A DNA stretch of 64,000 nucleotides from Synergistaceae bacterium UBA1037 (GTDB taxonomy: Bacteria; Synergistota; Synergistia; Synergistales; Synergistaceae): NCBI GenBank assembly GCA_002316795.1, contig DCEE01000017.1, positions 38,963 through 102,962 on the forward strand, read 5' to 3'. The notes beneath the pieces were generated by a model, which was given only the letters and a program-made list of their open reading frames with translations, was not told the DNA's origin and ran no database searches. Made by a program: the position numbers and the translations under genes. Below are positions 53,214-63,309 of the stretch, piece after piece (positions within the stretch are counted from its first letter, which is position 1; each line of letters begins with the position of its first letter).

Positions 53214-55366
53214 TGGACTACAAGAGCGCCGGTCTTTCCGACTCGGAATATAAACGCATTAACGAACTTCTTGAAAGAGAGCCCAACCCACTTGAAACAC
53301 AGCTGATCGGGGTCATGTGGTCTGAACACTGCAGTTACAAGTCGACCAAGAGGCTCCTTAAGACTTACCCCTCGACCGGCAGATATGTGCTCCAGGGACA
53401 GGGAGAAAATGCCGGGGTAGTTGACATGGGCGAAGGCTGGGGATTTGCCTTTAAAGTTGAAAGTCACAACCATCCTTCAGCTGTTGCCCCGTTTCAGGGA
53501 GCCGCCACTGGGGTCGGCGGGATAATAAGGGACATAATAGCCATGGGAGCACGTCCGACGGTATCGATGGACGGACTCTTCTTCGGCGATCCTTCACTTA
53601 AAAAAACAGAAAATCTCTCCAAAGGAATAGTTGAGGGGATCGGAGCTTACGGGAACGCTGTCGGTGTGCCCATTGTCGGAGGAAAGACCTTCTACTCCCC
53701 CTGTTACACTGACAACCCTCTTGTAAACGCTTTCAGCGCAGGATTCGTCCGCCTTGACAAGATGGCAAGCTCGCAGACCGCGAAGAGCGGAGACCTTGCG
53801 GTGCTCCTGGGTTCCAAGACGGGACGCGACGGGATCGCAGGAGCTTCATTCGCCTCCCGTGAACTGGATGAGGACTCGAAGGCAAGCAAGCCGCAGATAC
53901 AGATCGGGGACCCGTTCGAGGAAAAACTCCTGATTGAATGCTGCATGGATCTTCTTGACAAAGACCTGATCGCATCGATGCAGGACATGGGAGCGGCGGG
54001 GATACTCTCCTCTTCAAGCGAGATAGCCCACAAGAGCGGGTGTGGCATAGACATTACCGTTGAAAAGATCCCCCTGAGGGAAAAGGGAATGGCTCCGTGG
54101 GAGATATTCCTCTCCGAGTCACAGGAGCGCATGCTTCTTATAGTTGAAGAGGACAAGCTTGATCCTGTCTTTGCACTGGCTGCTCATTACGGGCTGGACT
54201 GCGCTGTAGTCGGGATCATGACTGATTCGCACCGTTACAGGGTATATGAAAATGGAGAACTGGTGGCTGACCTTCCCACATCCATTCTGGGAGACACACC
54301 GGAAGTGATTTGGCCGTCGTCAGAGCCTGCGGATATTATTCAAAGAGGCACAATAAATATGTCTTCCTTGATCTCAAAGGATCCGGAGTCGGATCTCCTG
54401 TCCCTTATAAGCTGCCCTAACGGAAGAAGCAAGCATAATATATGGGAGCAGTATGACTCAATGGTCCAGCTGCATACCATCGAGGGACCGGGCGCGCCTG
54501 CAGCCGTTGTCGAAGTGCCGCAAACCGAAAGGGCATGCCTGCTTACTATGGAGGCTGAACCTAACAAATGCTGGACAGACCCCTACATGGGAGCTTCAGA
54601 GACGATGGCCCTTTCGCTCAGGGGACTCTGGGTAGCCGGGGCTGAAGTCCTTGGGATGACGAACTGTCTCAACTTCGCCTCACCCGAAACCCCGGAAAAA
54701 TTCTACGAACTCGAGCAGTGCATCAAGGGGCTTGCGGATACGTGCAGGGATCTGGACTGTCCGGTAGTTTCAGGAAACGTGAGCCTTTACAACGAAACGG
54801 CAAGCGGACAGATCTACCCCACTCCCCTCGTCGTGACTGCGGGACTTCTTGTAAACAGAAACAGACGACTGGAATCAGGAAATGCACAAACCGGAGACAT
54901 TCTCTACGTTGTCGGAGATATTTGCGGTTCACTGGGAGCCTCACGCTACCAGGTAATGAAAAATGGGAGACCTCTCGGTAAAACAGTCGGACCGGATCAT
55001 GATAAGGAGACGGCTTTTAGGGAAAGGGCAATGAAAACTGCTTCTTCCGGAGCCGCATCTTCCGGACGCGCTGTTGCAGGCGGCGGTCTTGCTATTGCGA
55101 TTGCAAACGAGGCGATAGCCTCAGACAGGGGCATAAATGTTGATATAAGCTTATCACTCTCGGCAGAAGAGCTTCTCTTCTCAGAAGGTGGTGCAAGAGC
55201 CATATATGCAGTCCCCAAAGAGAAAGCCAACTCTTTTGAAAAGATCTGGGACGGTTATGCCTGCACAAAGATCGGTACTGTCGGTGGAGATAAGTTTGAA
55301 TGGAAAGATATGTTCAGCCTTGATCTCTCAAAGTTGAAAAAAGTTTTCACGGAGGGCGGCTTCTAA
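53213..55366 (+). CDS. purL: FGAM synthase large subunit PurL
   Basis: ATP-dependent synthesis of FGAM. At 717 residues this is the short PurL that works with PurS and PurQ. MWSEHCSYKSTK and ESHNHPSAVAPFQGAATGVGG are family motifs. Starts at ATG 53213 (GAGGTG upstream); an ATG two codons earlier is possible. Confidence 0.96.
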   Translation: MDYKSAGLSDSEYKRINELLEREPNPLETQLIGVMWSEHCSYKSTKRLLKTYPSTGRYVLQGQGENAGVVDMGEGWGFAFKVESHNHPSAVAPFQGAATGVGGIIRDIIAMGARPTVSMDGLFFGDPSLKKTENLSKGIVEGIGAYGNAVGVPIVGGKTFYSPCYTDNPLVNAFSAGFVRLDKMASSQTAKSGDLAVLLGSKTGRDGIAGASFASRELDEDSKASKPQIQIGDPFEEKLLIECCMDLLDKDLIASMQDMGAAGILSSSSEIAHKSGCGIDITVEKIPLREKGMAPWEIFLSESQERMLLIVEEDKLDPVFALAAHYGLDCAVVGIMTDSHRYRVYENGELVADLPTSILGDTPEVIWPSSEPADIIQRGTINMSSLISKDPESDLLSLISCPNGRSKHNIWEQYDSMVQLHTIEGPGAPAAVVEVPQTERACLLTMEAEPNKCWTDPYMGASETMALSLRGLWVAGAEVLGMTNCLNFASPETPEKFYELEQCIKGLADTCRDLDCPVVSGNVSLYNETASGQIYPTPLVVTAGLLVNRNRRLESGNAQTGDILYVVGDICGSLGASRYQVMKNGRPLGKTVGPDHDKETAFRERAMKTASSGAASSGRAVAGGGLAIAIANEAIASDRGINVDISLSLSAEELLFSEGGARAIYAVPKEKANSFEKIWDGYACTKIGTVGGDKFEWKDMFSLDLSKLKKVFTEGGF

Positions 55367-55368
55367 AA

Positions 55369-56739
55369 ATGTGCGGCGTTTTCGGCGCTTACAGCATTAA
55401 CGGCGCCCCGGTGCTCGAGGATGTATATCTTGGTCTCTGCGCTCTGCAGCACAGAGGCCAGCTTTCTGCCGGAGTGGCATGGATCGCAGAGGGGAACGTA
55501 AACATCAAGAAGGGGATGGGGCTGGTCCACGAAGCTCTTGACCAGAGCTGCCTTTCAAAGATAGATGCATACACCGCCATAGGACATGTGAGATACGCCA
55601 CTGCAGGAAGCACGAGAGTAGACGACTGTCAGCCGATAGGGGCGAACTACTCGCAGGGGCCTGTGGCTATCGCTCATAACGGCAACCTGACGAACGCCCA
55701 GGGGCTGAGCAGTTATCTTGAAAACAAGGGCGCAATATTCCACACATCATCCGATACGGAGACCATCCTTCAGCTTATGGCACACCAGCCCGGGGTAGTG
55801 CAGCTTGAAGCCCTTGAAAGATCCCTCGCAAAGATACAGGGGGCATACAGCCTTGCGGTCCTTTTCGAAGGATGCCTGATCGCGGCAAGGGACCCATGGG
55901 GCTTCAGGCCTCTGATCATAGGGCAGAAAAATGAGACTATATACGTCGCCTCGGAATCCTGCGCACTTGACATACTGGGGGCGGAGATAGTCCGTGACGT
56001 TGAACCCGGAGAGATCCTCGTGATCGACAGAAGGGGGATGATTTCGCGAAAACTCCCTGTCCTGCCGCCGAAAAGATGCCACTGCTCGTTCGAATACGTA
56101 TATTTTGCACGGCCGGACAGCGTGATAGACGGCAGGTCAGTCTACAGGGCAAGGAAAGAGCTTGGCGTAAAACTCGCAGATCTGGATGTCCCCCAAAATT
56201 CTGTCGTGACGGGAATGCCCGACAGCGGAACACTGGCGGCTCTGGGATTCGCACAGAAGGCAGGACTCCCCTTCGAGATGGGTATAGTTAGGAACAGGTA
56301 TGTAGGAAGGACATTCATACAGCCTACTCAGCTTGTCAGGGATATTGGGGTCAAGATCAAGCTCAACCCACAGCGTACGGCCTTCATGGGCCGGGAGGCC
56401 GTGGTCATCGACGACTCCCTTGTACGCGGGACTACGGCGGGCAGGATCATATCAATGATAAGGGAGAGCGGGGCAAAAAAAGTCCATCTGAGGATCGCGT
56501 CACCCCCTGTCTGCTTCCCCTGCTATTATGGGATAAACACTCCGAGTTCGGACGAACTTGCCGCTGCGCAGATGGACATCCCGTCCCTCTGCAGAAAGAT
56601 CGGGGCCGATTCCCTTGAATACCTGACCTGTCAACAGCTCAGAGACGCAATAGGACTTCCGTCGTCGGAACTGTGTACGGCATGCTTTGACGGAAGTTAT
56701 CTGGAAAACGAGGATTACTCTGATCTTCTGGAAGTCTGA
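55369..56739 (+). CDS. purF: Amidophosphoribosyltransferase PurF
   Basis: First committed purine step: PRPP plus glutamine gives phosphoribosylamine. The 456 residues have the N-terminal nucleophile Cys2 (MCGVFG), glutamine-site HNGNLTN (103-109), VRYATAG and SSDTE, the PRPP motif VVIDDSLVRGTT, and the four cysteines of the [4Fe-4S]-type enzyme (CSFEY, CYYG, CTAC). No propeptide precedes Cys2, so removal of Met would free it. This copy looks fully active. A second copy lies downstream after purC. Confidence 0.95.
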   Translation: MCGVFGAYSINGAPVLEDVYLGLCALQHRGQLSAGVAWIAEGNVNIKKGMGLVHEALDQSCLSKIDAYTAIGHVRYATAGSTRVDDCQPIGANYSQGPVAIAHNGNLTNAQGLSSYLENKGAIFHTSSDTETILQLMAHQPGVVQLEALERSLAKIQGAYSLAVLFEGCLIAARDPWGFRPLIIGQKNETIYVASESCALDILGAEIVRDVEPGEILVIDRRGMISRKLPVLPPKRCHCSFEYVYFARPDSVIDGRSVYRARKELGVKLADLDVPQNSVVTGMPDSGTLAALGFAQKAGLPFEMGIVRNRYVGRTFIQPTQLVRDIGVKIKLNPQRTAFMGREAVVIDDSLVRGTTAGRIISMIRESGAKKVHLRIASPPVCFPCYYGINTPSSDELAAAQMDIPSLCRKIGADSLEYLTCQQLRDAIGLPSSELCTACFDGSYLENEDYSDLLEV

Positions 56740-56796
56740 TCCAAATTTTACGAAACAATAGATACTGTTCACATATATTTTTTGGAGGTGCTGAAA

Positions 56797-57510
56797 ATGG
56801 AATTGAATAAAAAGGATTTTATCTATGAAGGCAAGGCAAAAAGGCTCTACACCACGGACGACCCGGATATTGTCATAGTAGAGTACAAAGACAGCTTCAC
56901 GGCTTTCAACGGAGAGAAGAAGGCGACCATGAGCGGTAAGGGGCAGCTCAACAATAAGATCAGTTCAAAGCTCTTCGGATACCTTAAATCGAAGGGCATC
57001 GGGTCGCATTTCATAAAGCAGATAGACGATATCCATCAGGAAGTGACAAGAGTCTCGATCGTTCCCCTGGAAGTTATAGTGAGGAACATCACGACCGGTT
57101 CGCTCTGCAAAAGGCTCGGCGTGAAGGAAGGAATGAGGCTTCCACGTCCCCTAGTCGAGTTCTGCTACAAAAACGACGAACTGGGCGATCCGCTTATCCT
57201 GGAAGACCACGCTATCCTCTTCGGCTGGGCCACGGAGGAAGAGATAGCAAAGATAAAAGAGATATCACTGAAGGTCAATTCAGTGCTGACCGAATATTTT
57301 GCGGCTAAGAATATAGTGCTGGTAGACTTCAAGCTTGAGTTCGGCAAGGATGCAAAGGGTGAGCTGATGCTTGCCGACGAGATCTCACCGGACACCTGCC
57401 GTTTCTGGGACAGCTCGACCGGAGACCGTCTGGACAAGGACCGCTTCCGCAAGGACCTGGGAAACGTGCTTGGAGCATACGAAGAGATCTGGAAGAGGAT
57501 ATCTGAGTAA
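56797..57510 (+). CDS. purC: SAICAR synthetase
   Basis: Joins CAIR and aspartate. The 237 residues have the IYEGKAKRLY start, EVIVRNITTGSL and DEISPDTCRFWD. GGAGG precedes the ATG at 56797. It lies between the two purF copies. Confidence 0.96.
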   Translation: MELNKKDFIYEGKAKRLYTTDDPDIVIVEYKDSFTAFNGEKKATMSGKGQLNNKISSKLFGYLKSKGIGSHFIKQIDDIHQEVTRVSIVPLEVIVRNITTGSLCKRLGVKEGMRLPRPLVEFCYKNDELGDPLILEDHAILFGWATEEEIAKIKEISLKVNSVLTEYFAAKNIVLVDFKLEFGKDAKGELMLADEISPDTCRFWDSSTGDRLDKDRFRKDLGNVLGAYEEIWKRISE

Positions 57511-57513
57511 ATA

Positions 57514-58881
57514 ATGAGCGGGATATTCGGGGCTTACAGCAAATCAGGCAGGTCCGTACTGGAGGAAGTTTACCTCGGATTATACGCCCTCCAGCACAGG
57601 GGACAGGAGTGCGCCGGCATTGCATGGAGCGAAGGCGGACGGATCGAAGCCGCAAAGGGCATGGGACTGCTTCACAATGCTATAGAACAGAAGTGCCTCA
57701 CTGAGAAAAACGCGCCTTGCGCGATAGGTCATGTTCGTTATACCCCGCTGCCCGGTTCCCAGCTCCACAATGTTCTCCCGGTAGGTGCAAATTATGCAAG
57801 GGGCACGGTCGCTGTTGCACATGACGGCCTAATTACCAACCTTAAGGAACTTACATCGCAGCTTGAAAAACAGGGGGCCATCTTCCAGTCATCAACTGAT
57901 TCGGAGGCCATCATCCACCTGATGGCGCACAAATCACACATGCAGCCGCTGGATGCATTTATTGACTCCCTCAGAAAAATTAAAGGGTCATATGCTGTTA
58001 TTGTACTTATCAACGGCACACTGGTTGCAGCCCGCGACCCATGGGGGTTCAAGCCTCTTGTGATCGGGGAAAGGGACGGCAATTACTATGCGGCATCTGA
58101 ATCATGCGCACTTGACATCGTCGGGGCAAAACTCATCCGCGACGTAGAACCCGGTGAGATAGCTGTTATCGACGAGAGAGGCATAAGGAACCTCCGGCTT
58201 AACCATGAGTGCTGCCGCGGCATGAGATGTTCTTTCGAGTACGTTTACACTGCCCGGCCCGACAGCATAATTGACGGAAGGTCCGTTTATGAGGCACGCA
58301 AAGAGATGGGAAGGCTTCTTGCTGAACAGGCGCCATGTACCGCTGCCGAGATAACCGCAGGCATGCCTGACAGCGGCACAATAGCGGCTGTGGGTTACGC
58401 CGAAAGATCCGGGATCCCGTTTGAAATGGGAGTCGTCAGGAACCGATATGTGGGAAGGACGTTCATCCGGCCTACACAGAAAGTCCGCGAACTCGGTGTT
58501 AAAATAAAACTGAATCCGATATCGGAAGTTTTCGACAAAAAGAAAGCAGTCGTGATCGATGATTCGATCGTCAGAGGGACCACTGCAGAGAGGGTAGTCT
58601 CGATGATAAGAGACTCAGGCGCATCCGAGGTACATCTCAGAATAGCCTCCCCTCCCGTTCTTCACCCATGCATGTACGGGATCGACACCAGAAAGGAAGA
58701 GACCCTTGCGGCTGTCAGGATGACTATTCCCGAACTCTGCAGAAAGGTCGGGGCGGACTCACTTGAATACCTGAGCGAAGATAATCTTACAAAGGCCATA
58801 GGCCTTCCGGATGATCAGATATGCACGGCCTGTTTCACGGGCAAATATCTTGACGAGACCGATCTGAAAGCGGGTGTGTGA
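57514..58881 (+). CDS. PurF paralogue with altered glutaminase site
   Basis: A 455-residue homologue of the upstream PurF, alignable over the first 110 residues without gaps. The phosphoribosyltransferase half is intact (VVIDDSIVRGTT; VRNRYVGRTF) and the four iron-sulfur cysteines are kept. The glutaminase half is changed: Ser2 (codon AGC) replaces the nucleophile Cys, HNGNLTN is HDGLITN (103-109), and RYATAG is RYTPLPG. It probably cannot use glutamine in the normal way; it might use ammonia or act as a partner or regulator of PurF. The frame is clean and close-packed (3 bases after purC, overlapping purM), so it is not a pseudogene by appearance. Confidence 0.85.
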   Translation: MSGIFGAYSKSGRSVLEEVYLGLYALQHRGQECAGIAWSEGGRIEAAKGMGLLHNAIEQKCLTEKNAPCAIGHVRYTPLPGSQLHNVLPVGANYARGTVAVAHDGLITNLKELTSQLEKQGAIFQSSTDSEAIIHLMAHKSHMQPLDAFIDSLRKIKGSYAVIVLINGTLVAARDPWGFKPLVIGERDGNYYAASESCALDIVGAKLIRDVEPGEIAVIDERGIRNLRLNHECCRGMRCSFEYVYTARPDSIIDGRSVYEARKEMGRLLAEQAPCTAAEITAGMPDSGTIAAVGYAERSGIPFEMGVVRNRYVGRTFIRPTQKVRELGVKIKLNPISEVFDKKKAVVIDDSIVRGTTAERVVSMIRDSGASEVHLRIASPPVLHPCMYGIDTRKEETLAAVRMTIPELCRKVGADSLEYLSEDNLTKAIGLPDDQICTACFTGKYLDETDLKAGV

Positions 58882-59900
58882 TCTTGGATAAAAACCTCAC
58901 TTACGAAAAGGCAGGCGTCAGCATAGAGGCCGGCGACCTATGGGTCGAGACAATAAAGGAAATGCTGAAGCAACGCCCCAAAGACCCAAACTGCGTAGGC
59001 GGCGTGGGAGGCTTTGCGGGACTCTACAGGATAGGCGGAGGAAAATGCATTGCCGCATGCTGTGACGGAGTAGGCACCAAACTCGAACTTGCAAAGGAGA
59101 CCGGCATATACCGCGGCCTGGGTCAGGATCTTGTAGCCATGAACGTCAACGACCTCGTCACAGGAGGCGCAAGGCCCCTCTTCTTCCTGGATTACGCCTC
59201 ATGCGGAAAGCTGGACGCAGGGATATTCGGTGAGATCCTAGAGGGCATACTCGACGCCTGCGATGAAAGCATGTGCGCACTGCTCGGCGGGGAGACGGCA
59301 GAGATGCCCGATGTTTACGGTGAAAAGGGATTTGATCTCGCAGGTTTTGCCGTAGGCATGATCGACGAGGACAAAATTATTGACGGGAAAAATGTTAAAG
59401 AGGGCGACGTGCTTCTGGGACTCAGAAGCTCCGGAGCCCACAGCAACGGCTACAGCCTTGTCAGGAAGGCACTTGGCAAAGACGGTCTGGCCGCCGGCCT
59501 TGACACGGTTCCGGAAGGCTGGGGCGAGACGATCGCCGAAGCAGTCATGAAACCGACCAGGCTTTATGTAAAGCCTGCTCTGGCAGCTGTCGACACCGGG
59601 ACTATACACGCAATGGCTCACATAACCGGCGGGGGCATGTACGGGAATGTGATAAGGGTGATCCCCAAAGGACTCGACATAGATATCGACTTCAGCTCAT
59701 GGGAACGCCCTAAAATTTTCGGTCTTATCCAGAGCGCTGGGATAGAAGAGGATGAAATGAGGAAAGTCTTCAACCTCGGTATCGGATATGTATTTATCGT
59801 CGACCCGCAAGAGGTACGTCTTATCGAAGGCGCTCTTTCCGAATTAGGCGAAAGCCCTGTGAAGATAGGAAGGGTAGTTAAGTGTGCCTCCCGCGCATAG
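58878..59900 (+). CDS. purM: AIR synthetase (phosphoribosylformylglycinamidine cyclo-ligase)
   Basis: Closes the imidazole ring to give AIR. The 340 residues contain CDGVGTKLELA, the MNVNDLVTGGARPLFFLDY ATP site and GAHSNGYSLVRK. A GTG start overlaps the end of the PurF paralogue. Confidence 0.95.
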   Translation: MILDKNLTYEKAGVSIEAGDLWVETIKEMLKQRPKDPNCVGGVGGFAGLYRIGGGKCIAACCDGVGTKLELAKETGIYRGLGQDLVAMNVNDLVTGGARPLFFLDYASCGKLDAGIFGEILEGILDACDESMCALLGGETAEMPDVYGEKGFDLAGFAVGMIDEDKIIDGKNVKEGDVLLGLRSSGAHSNGYSLVRKALGKDGLAAGLDTVPEGWGETIAEAVMKPTRLYVKPALAAVDTGTIHAMAHITGGGMYGNVIRVIPKGLDIDIDFSSWERPKIFGLIQSAGIEEDEMRKVFNLGIGYVFIVDPQEVRLIEGALSELGESPVKIGRVVKCASRA

Positions 59901-60481
59901 CGATCCTTATCTCAGGTACAGGATCAAACATGGAAGTCATCCTCAAGGCATGCATCACAGGTGAACTTCCGGCGGAGGTCTCATTCGTCGGAAGCGACAA
60001 CATAAACGCAAGGGGACTGGGGACCGCGGCAGCGCTTGGGGCGCCCACCCGTGTGTTTTTTTACAAGAGGGACGGCAGGAATTCTGCGGAGGAGGCTATA
60101 GCAAAGGCTGTCGAAGAGACGAAGACAGACTGGATAATACTTGCCGGTTTTATGAAAATTTTGTCGCCCGCATTCGTGAAGAGGTTCCCTGACAGGATAA
60201 TAAACATCCATCCCGCGCTGCTGCCTGCTTTTCCCGGGGCACACGGCATCCGCGACGCATGGGAGGCTAAGGCCGGCCATACCGGTGTCACAGTCCATGT
60301 AGTCGATGAAGAGGTCGACCACGGCAGGATACTTGCACAGGAACGGGTAGACATCCTTCCTGATGATACGATCGAGATGCTTGAAGAGAAAATTCACAGG
60401 GTCGAACACAGGATATACAGTGAGACCCTGAAAAAACACTTTGAAGAAAATCCTATATCAATTGAAGAGCGGGAGGAATAG
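59882..60481 (+). CDS. purN: GAR transformylase
   Basis: Formylates GAR with 10-formyl-THF. The 199 residues have AILISGTGSNMEVIL, the catalytic NIHPALLPAFPG (Asn, His) and HVVDEEVDHG (Asp). GTG start with AGGAAGGG seven bases before; overlaps purM by 19 bases. Confidence 0.95.
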   Translation: MCLPRIAILISGTGSNMEVILKACITGELPAEVSFVGSDNINARGLGTAAALGAPTRVFFYKRDGRNSAEEAIAKAVEETKTDWIILAGFMKILSPAFVKRFPDRIINIHPALLPAFPGAHGIRDAWEAKAGHTGVTVHVVDEEVDHGRILAQERVDILPDDTIEMLEEKIHRVEHRIYSETLKKHFEENPISIEEREE

Positions 60482-60483
60482 TG

Positions 60484-62013
60484 ATGATGGAGACCAGAAA
60501 AGCGCTCATCTCTGTCTGGGACAAGACGGGCGTGCTCGAATTGGCAAAGGGCCTGGCTGCCCACGGATACGAAATAGTTTCCAGCTCAGGAACTGCAAAA
60601 CATCTTGAAGAGGGCGGGCTTAAGGTTACGGAAGTTGTTGACATGACAGGACTTCCCGCGATCCTTGGCGGCAGGGTGAAAACCCTGCATCCGGCTGTCA
60701 TGGGTGGGATCCTTGCAAGAAGAGGATTGGCACAGGACGATGAAGACAGGAAAAAGTTTTCGATCCCGCTTATCGACGTTGTGGTCTGCACGCTCTATCC
60801 CTTCGAAGAGACGGCCGAAAAGGGAGCCGACCTTGACCAGCTTATTGAGAAGATCGACATCGGAGGAGTCTCGCTCATTAGAGCGGCTGCAAAAAACTAC
60901 TACCACGTTGCAGTCGTGACTGACATTGCAGATTACGGAAGCGTCCTCGAAGAACTTGAGAAGAGGCAGGAATTTCCCCTTGAATTCAAACAGAAGCTGG
61001 CGCTGAAGGCCTTCCGCCTTACAGCATCATATGACGCCACTATATACAAGGGGCTTTGCTCCGAGACAGGAACTGCTGAAGAGGCGGGAGAAGACAAGAT
61101 ACTTCCTTTACGGAAAGTGCAGGATCTGAGATACGGGGAGAACCCTCACCAGAAGGCTGCCCTCTTCCTGCCCCCGCTTGAAAAACAGCCGTTTGAGCAG
61201 CACTCAGGCAAGGAGCTCTCATACAACAACCTACTCGACCTTGACACGCTTCTGAGAGGTTGTTCCGTATTTCAGGACCAATGCGCATGCACCATAGTCA
61301 AGCACACGACTCCATGCGGAACGGCACATGGCAGGACCCCGCTCGATGCATTCAGGAAGGCGTTGGAGTGCGACCCGATCTCAGCATTCGGCGGCATCAT
61401 CGGAATGACAAGATGTGTGGACATGGCGACTGCGAAGGTCATTACCGAGACCTTCTTTGAGATAGTCGCCGCCCCCTCATACGCGGAGGGAGTCGTTGAA
61501 TTTTTCAGGGACAAGAAGCCCAATCTGCGTGTCCTTACAATAACTCCGGGATATGCCCCAAAGCTTCAGATGACGGGGAATCGCTGCGGTTACCTTGTCC
61601 AGGAAGACATGCTCCCACCTCTTCCCAAAATGAATGAAGGCAAGTGGATCGGCAAGGCAAGACCTGACCTCTGGGATGACCTTATCTTTGCCTGGAAGAC
61701 CGCTGCGATAACAAAGAGCAACGCTATCGTCCTCGTAAAGAACGGAGCCGCGGTAGGGATCGGCGGAGGCTTCACCAACAGGGTGGACGCGGCAGAGTAT
61801 GCGCTGAAGCTTGCATGTGAAAAGGCAAAAGGGGCAGTGCTTGCATCAGACGCATTCTTCCCCTTCCCCGACACCGTAGAACTTGCCGCAAGAGAGGAAG
61901 TCAGCGCAGTGATACAGCCGGGAGGTTCCATAAAGGACAAAGAGATATTCGATCGGGCTGAAGAGCTTGGAATAAGCATGTTCGTCGGCAGCGGCCGGAC
62001 GTTCAGGCACTAA
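60484..62013 (+). CDS. purH: Bifunctional AICAR transformylase/IMP cyclohydrolase
   Basis: The last two steps to IMP in one 509-residue protein: an N-terminal cyclohydrolase (ISVWDKTGVLELAKGL; GGRVKTLHPAVMGGILARR) and a C-terminal transformylase with the Lys-His site VKHTTPCG (usually KHxNPCG) and LRYGENPHQ. GGAGG precedes the ATG at 60484. Confidence 0.96.
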   Translation: MMETRKALISVWDKTGVLELAKGLAAHGYEIVSSSGTAKHLEEGGLKVTEVVDMTGLPAILGGRVKTLHPAVMGGILARRGLAQDDEDRKKFSIPLIDVVVCTLYPFEETAEKGADLDQLIEKIDIGGVSLIRAAAKNYYHVAVVTDIADYGSVLEELEKRQEFPLEFKQKLALKAFRLTASYDATIYKGLCSETGTAEEAGEDKILPLRKVQDLRYGENPHQKAALFLPPLEKQPFEQHSGKELSYNNLLDLDTLLRGCSVFQDQCACTIVKHTTPCGTAHGRTPLDAFRKALECDPISAFGGIIGMTRCVDMATAKVITETFFEIVAAPSYAEGVVEFFRDKKPNLRVLTITPGYAPKLQMTGNRCGYLVQEDMLPPLPKMNEGKWIGKARPDLWDDLIFAWKTAAITKSNAIVLVKNGAAVGIGGGFTNRVDAAEYALKLACEKAKGAVLASDAFFPFPDTVELAAREEVSAVIQPGGSIKDKEIFDRAEELGISMFVGSGRTFRH

Positions 62014-62025
62014 GGAGGGACATTT

Positions 62026-63309
62026 ATGAGAATAATGGTCCTCGGGGGCGGCGGCCGTGAACATGCCATCGTCCACGCTTTTTCAAAATCCAAGGTAGTC
62101 ACAAAACTCCACTGCTGTCCGGGAAACCCGGGAATATCCAAACTGGCGGCCTGCCATGCGGGAAATCCGTCCGATCCCTTCCAGATGACGGCACTATGCA
62201 AAAGGCTTGACATAGACCTGGTATTCATCGGACCTGAAGCCCCCCTTGTAGCGGGTACAGCCGATGCGCTCAGAGCTGCGGGCATACTTGTCATGGGTCC
62301 CGGAAAACTTGGAGCACAGCTTGAGGGAAGCAAGATATTTTCAAAAAATTTCATGAAGAAGCACGGGATACCTACATCTTCTTTCGAATGCTGCCAGACG
62401 ATAGAGGAGTGCGGGGCTGCTGTCGACAGAAGATCTGCCCCATACGTCGTAAAGGCTGACGGGCTGGCTTCCGGCAAAGGTGCATTCCTCCTTGATACAA
62501 AAGAAGAGGCAATGACAGTCTGCAGTATGATGCTGGACGATATGATACTCGGCTCGGCCGGCAAAAACATAATAGTTGAGGACTTTGTCGAAGGACAGGA
62601 GATGACGATCCTCGCTATAACTGACGGGGAAACAGTCAGGATCCTCCCTTCCAGCCAGGACCACAAGCGCGCGCTTGACGGAGACAAAGGCAACAACACA
62701 GGCGGGATGGGAGCCTATTCCCCTGTTCCCTGGGTGGACAATGCTTTTTTAAAAAAGGTTGAAGATATCGTCCTCATGCCCACTCTGGAGGGACTGAAGA
62801 AGGAGGGTATACCATTCTGCGGGGTCATCTACGCGGGCATCATGATAAAACCCGACGGATCGCTCTCTGTTTTGGAATACAACGTAAGGCTGGGAGACCC
62901 TGAAGCACAGGTCGTACTTCCTGTCTTTGGGGGGGATTTCGGGGAGGCGATCTTTGCATGCTGCAAAGGCGACCTGTCGAAGGCAGAATGGCCCGCCCCC
63001 GAACGTGTCGCTCTTGGGGTGGTCATGGCTTCGGGAGGATACCCGGACAAGTACCAGACAGGATATGAGATAGTGATACGCGACGAGGAAGTCCATGACA
63101 CCTACATCTACCACGCCGGAACGGCACATGACAACACAGGCACCCTAGTCACATCCGGAGGAAGGGTTCTCACCGTTGTAGGAATGGCTCCCACTCTAAA
63201 GGAAGCAAAAGAACTTGCATACAGGCGTGTAAAGACCGTCTACTTCAGGGACGCGCACTACAGGAAGGATATCGGAGACAAATCTTTGAAAGGTGAGGAT
63301 AAACAGTGA
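62026..63309 (+). CDS. purD: GAR synthetase
   Basis: ATP-dependent ligation of phosphoribosylamine and glycine. The 427 residues have GGGGREHAIVH at the N-terminus, the ATP-grasp FSKNFMKKHGIPT and YVVKADGLASGKG, and the Mg site LEYNVRLGDPE. AAGGAGG precedes the start. Confidence 0.96.
   Translation: MRIMVLGGGGREHAIVHAFSKSKVVTKLHCCPGNPGISKLAACHAGNPSDPFQMTALCKRLDIDLVFIGPEAPLVAGTADALRAAGILVMGPGKLGAQLEGSKIFSKNFMKKHGIPTSSFECCQTIEECGAAVDRRSAPYVVKADGLASGKGAFLLDTKEEAMTVCSMMLDDMILGSAGKNIIVEDFVEGQEMTILAITDGETVRILPSSQDHKRALDGDKGNNTGGMGAYSPVPWVDNAFLKKVEDIVLMPTLEGLKKEGIPFCGVIYAGIMIKPDGSLSVLEYNVRLGDPEAQVVLPVFGGDFGEAIFACCKGDLSKAEWPAPERVALGVVMASGGYPDKYQTGYEIVIRDEEVHDTYIYHAGTAHDNTGTLVTSGGRVLTVVGMAPTLKEAKELAYRRVKTVYFRDAHYRKDIGDKSLKGEDKQ

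Noticed and set aside
57514..58881. PurF paralogue as a pseudogene
   Set aside because: The frame is intact, length is normal, the second half is conserved and the gene is tightly packed within the operon.
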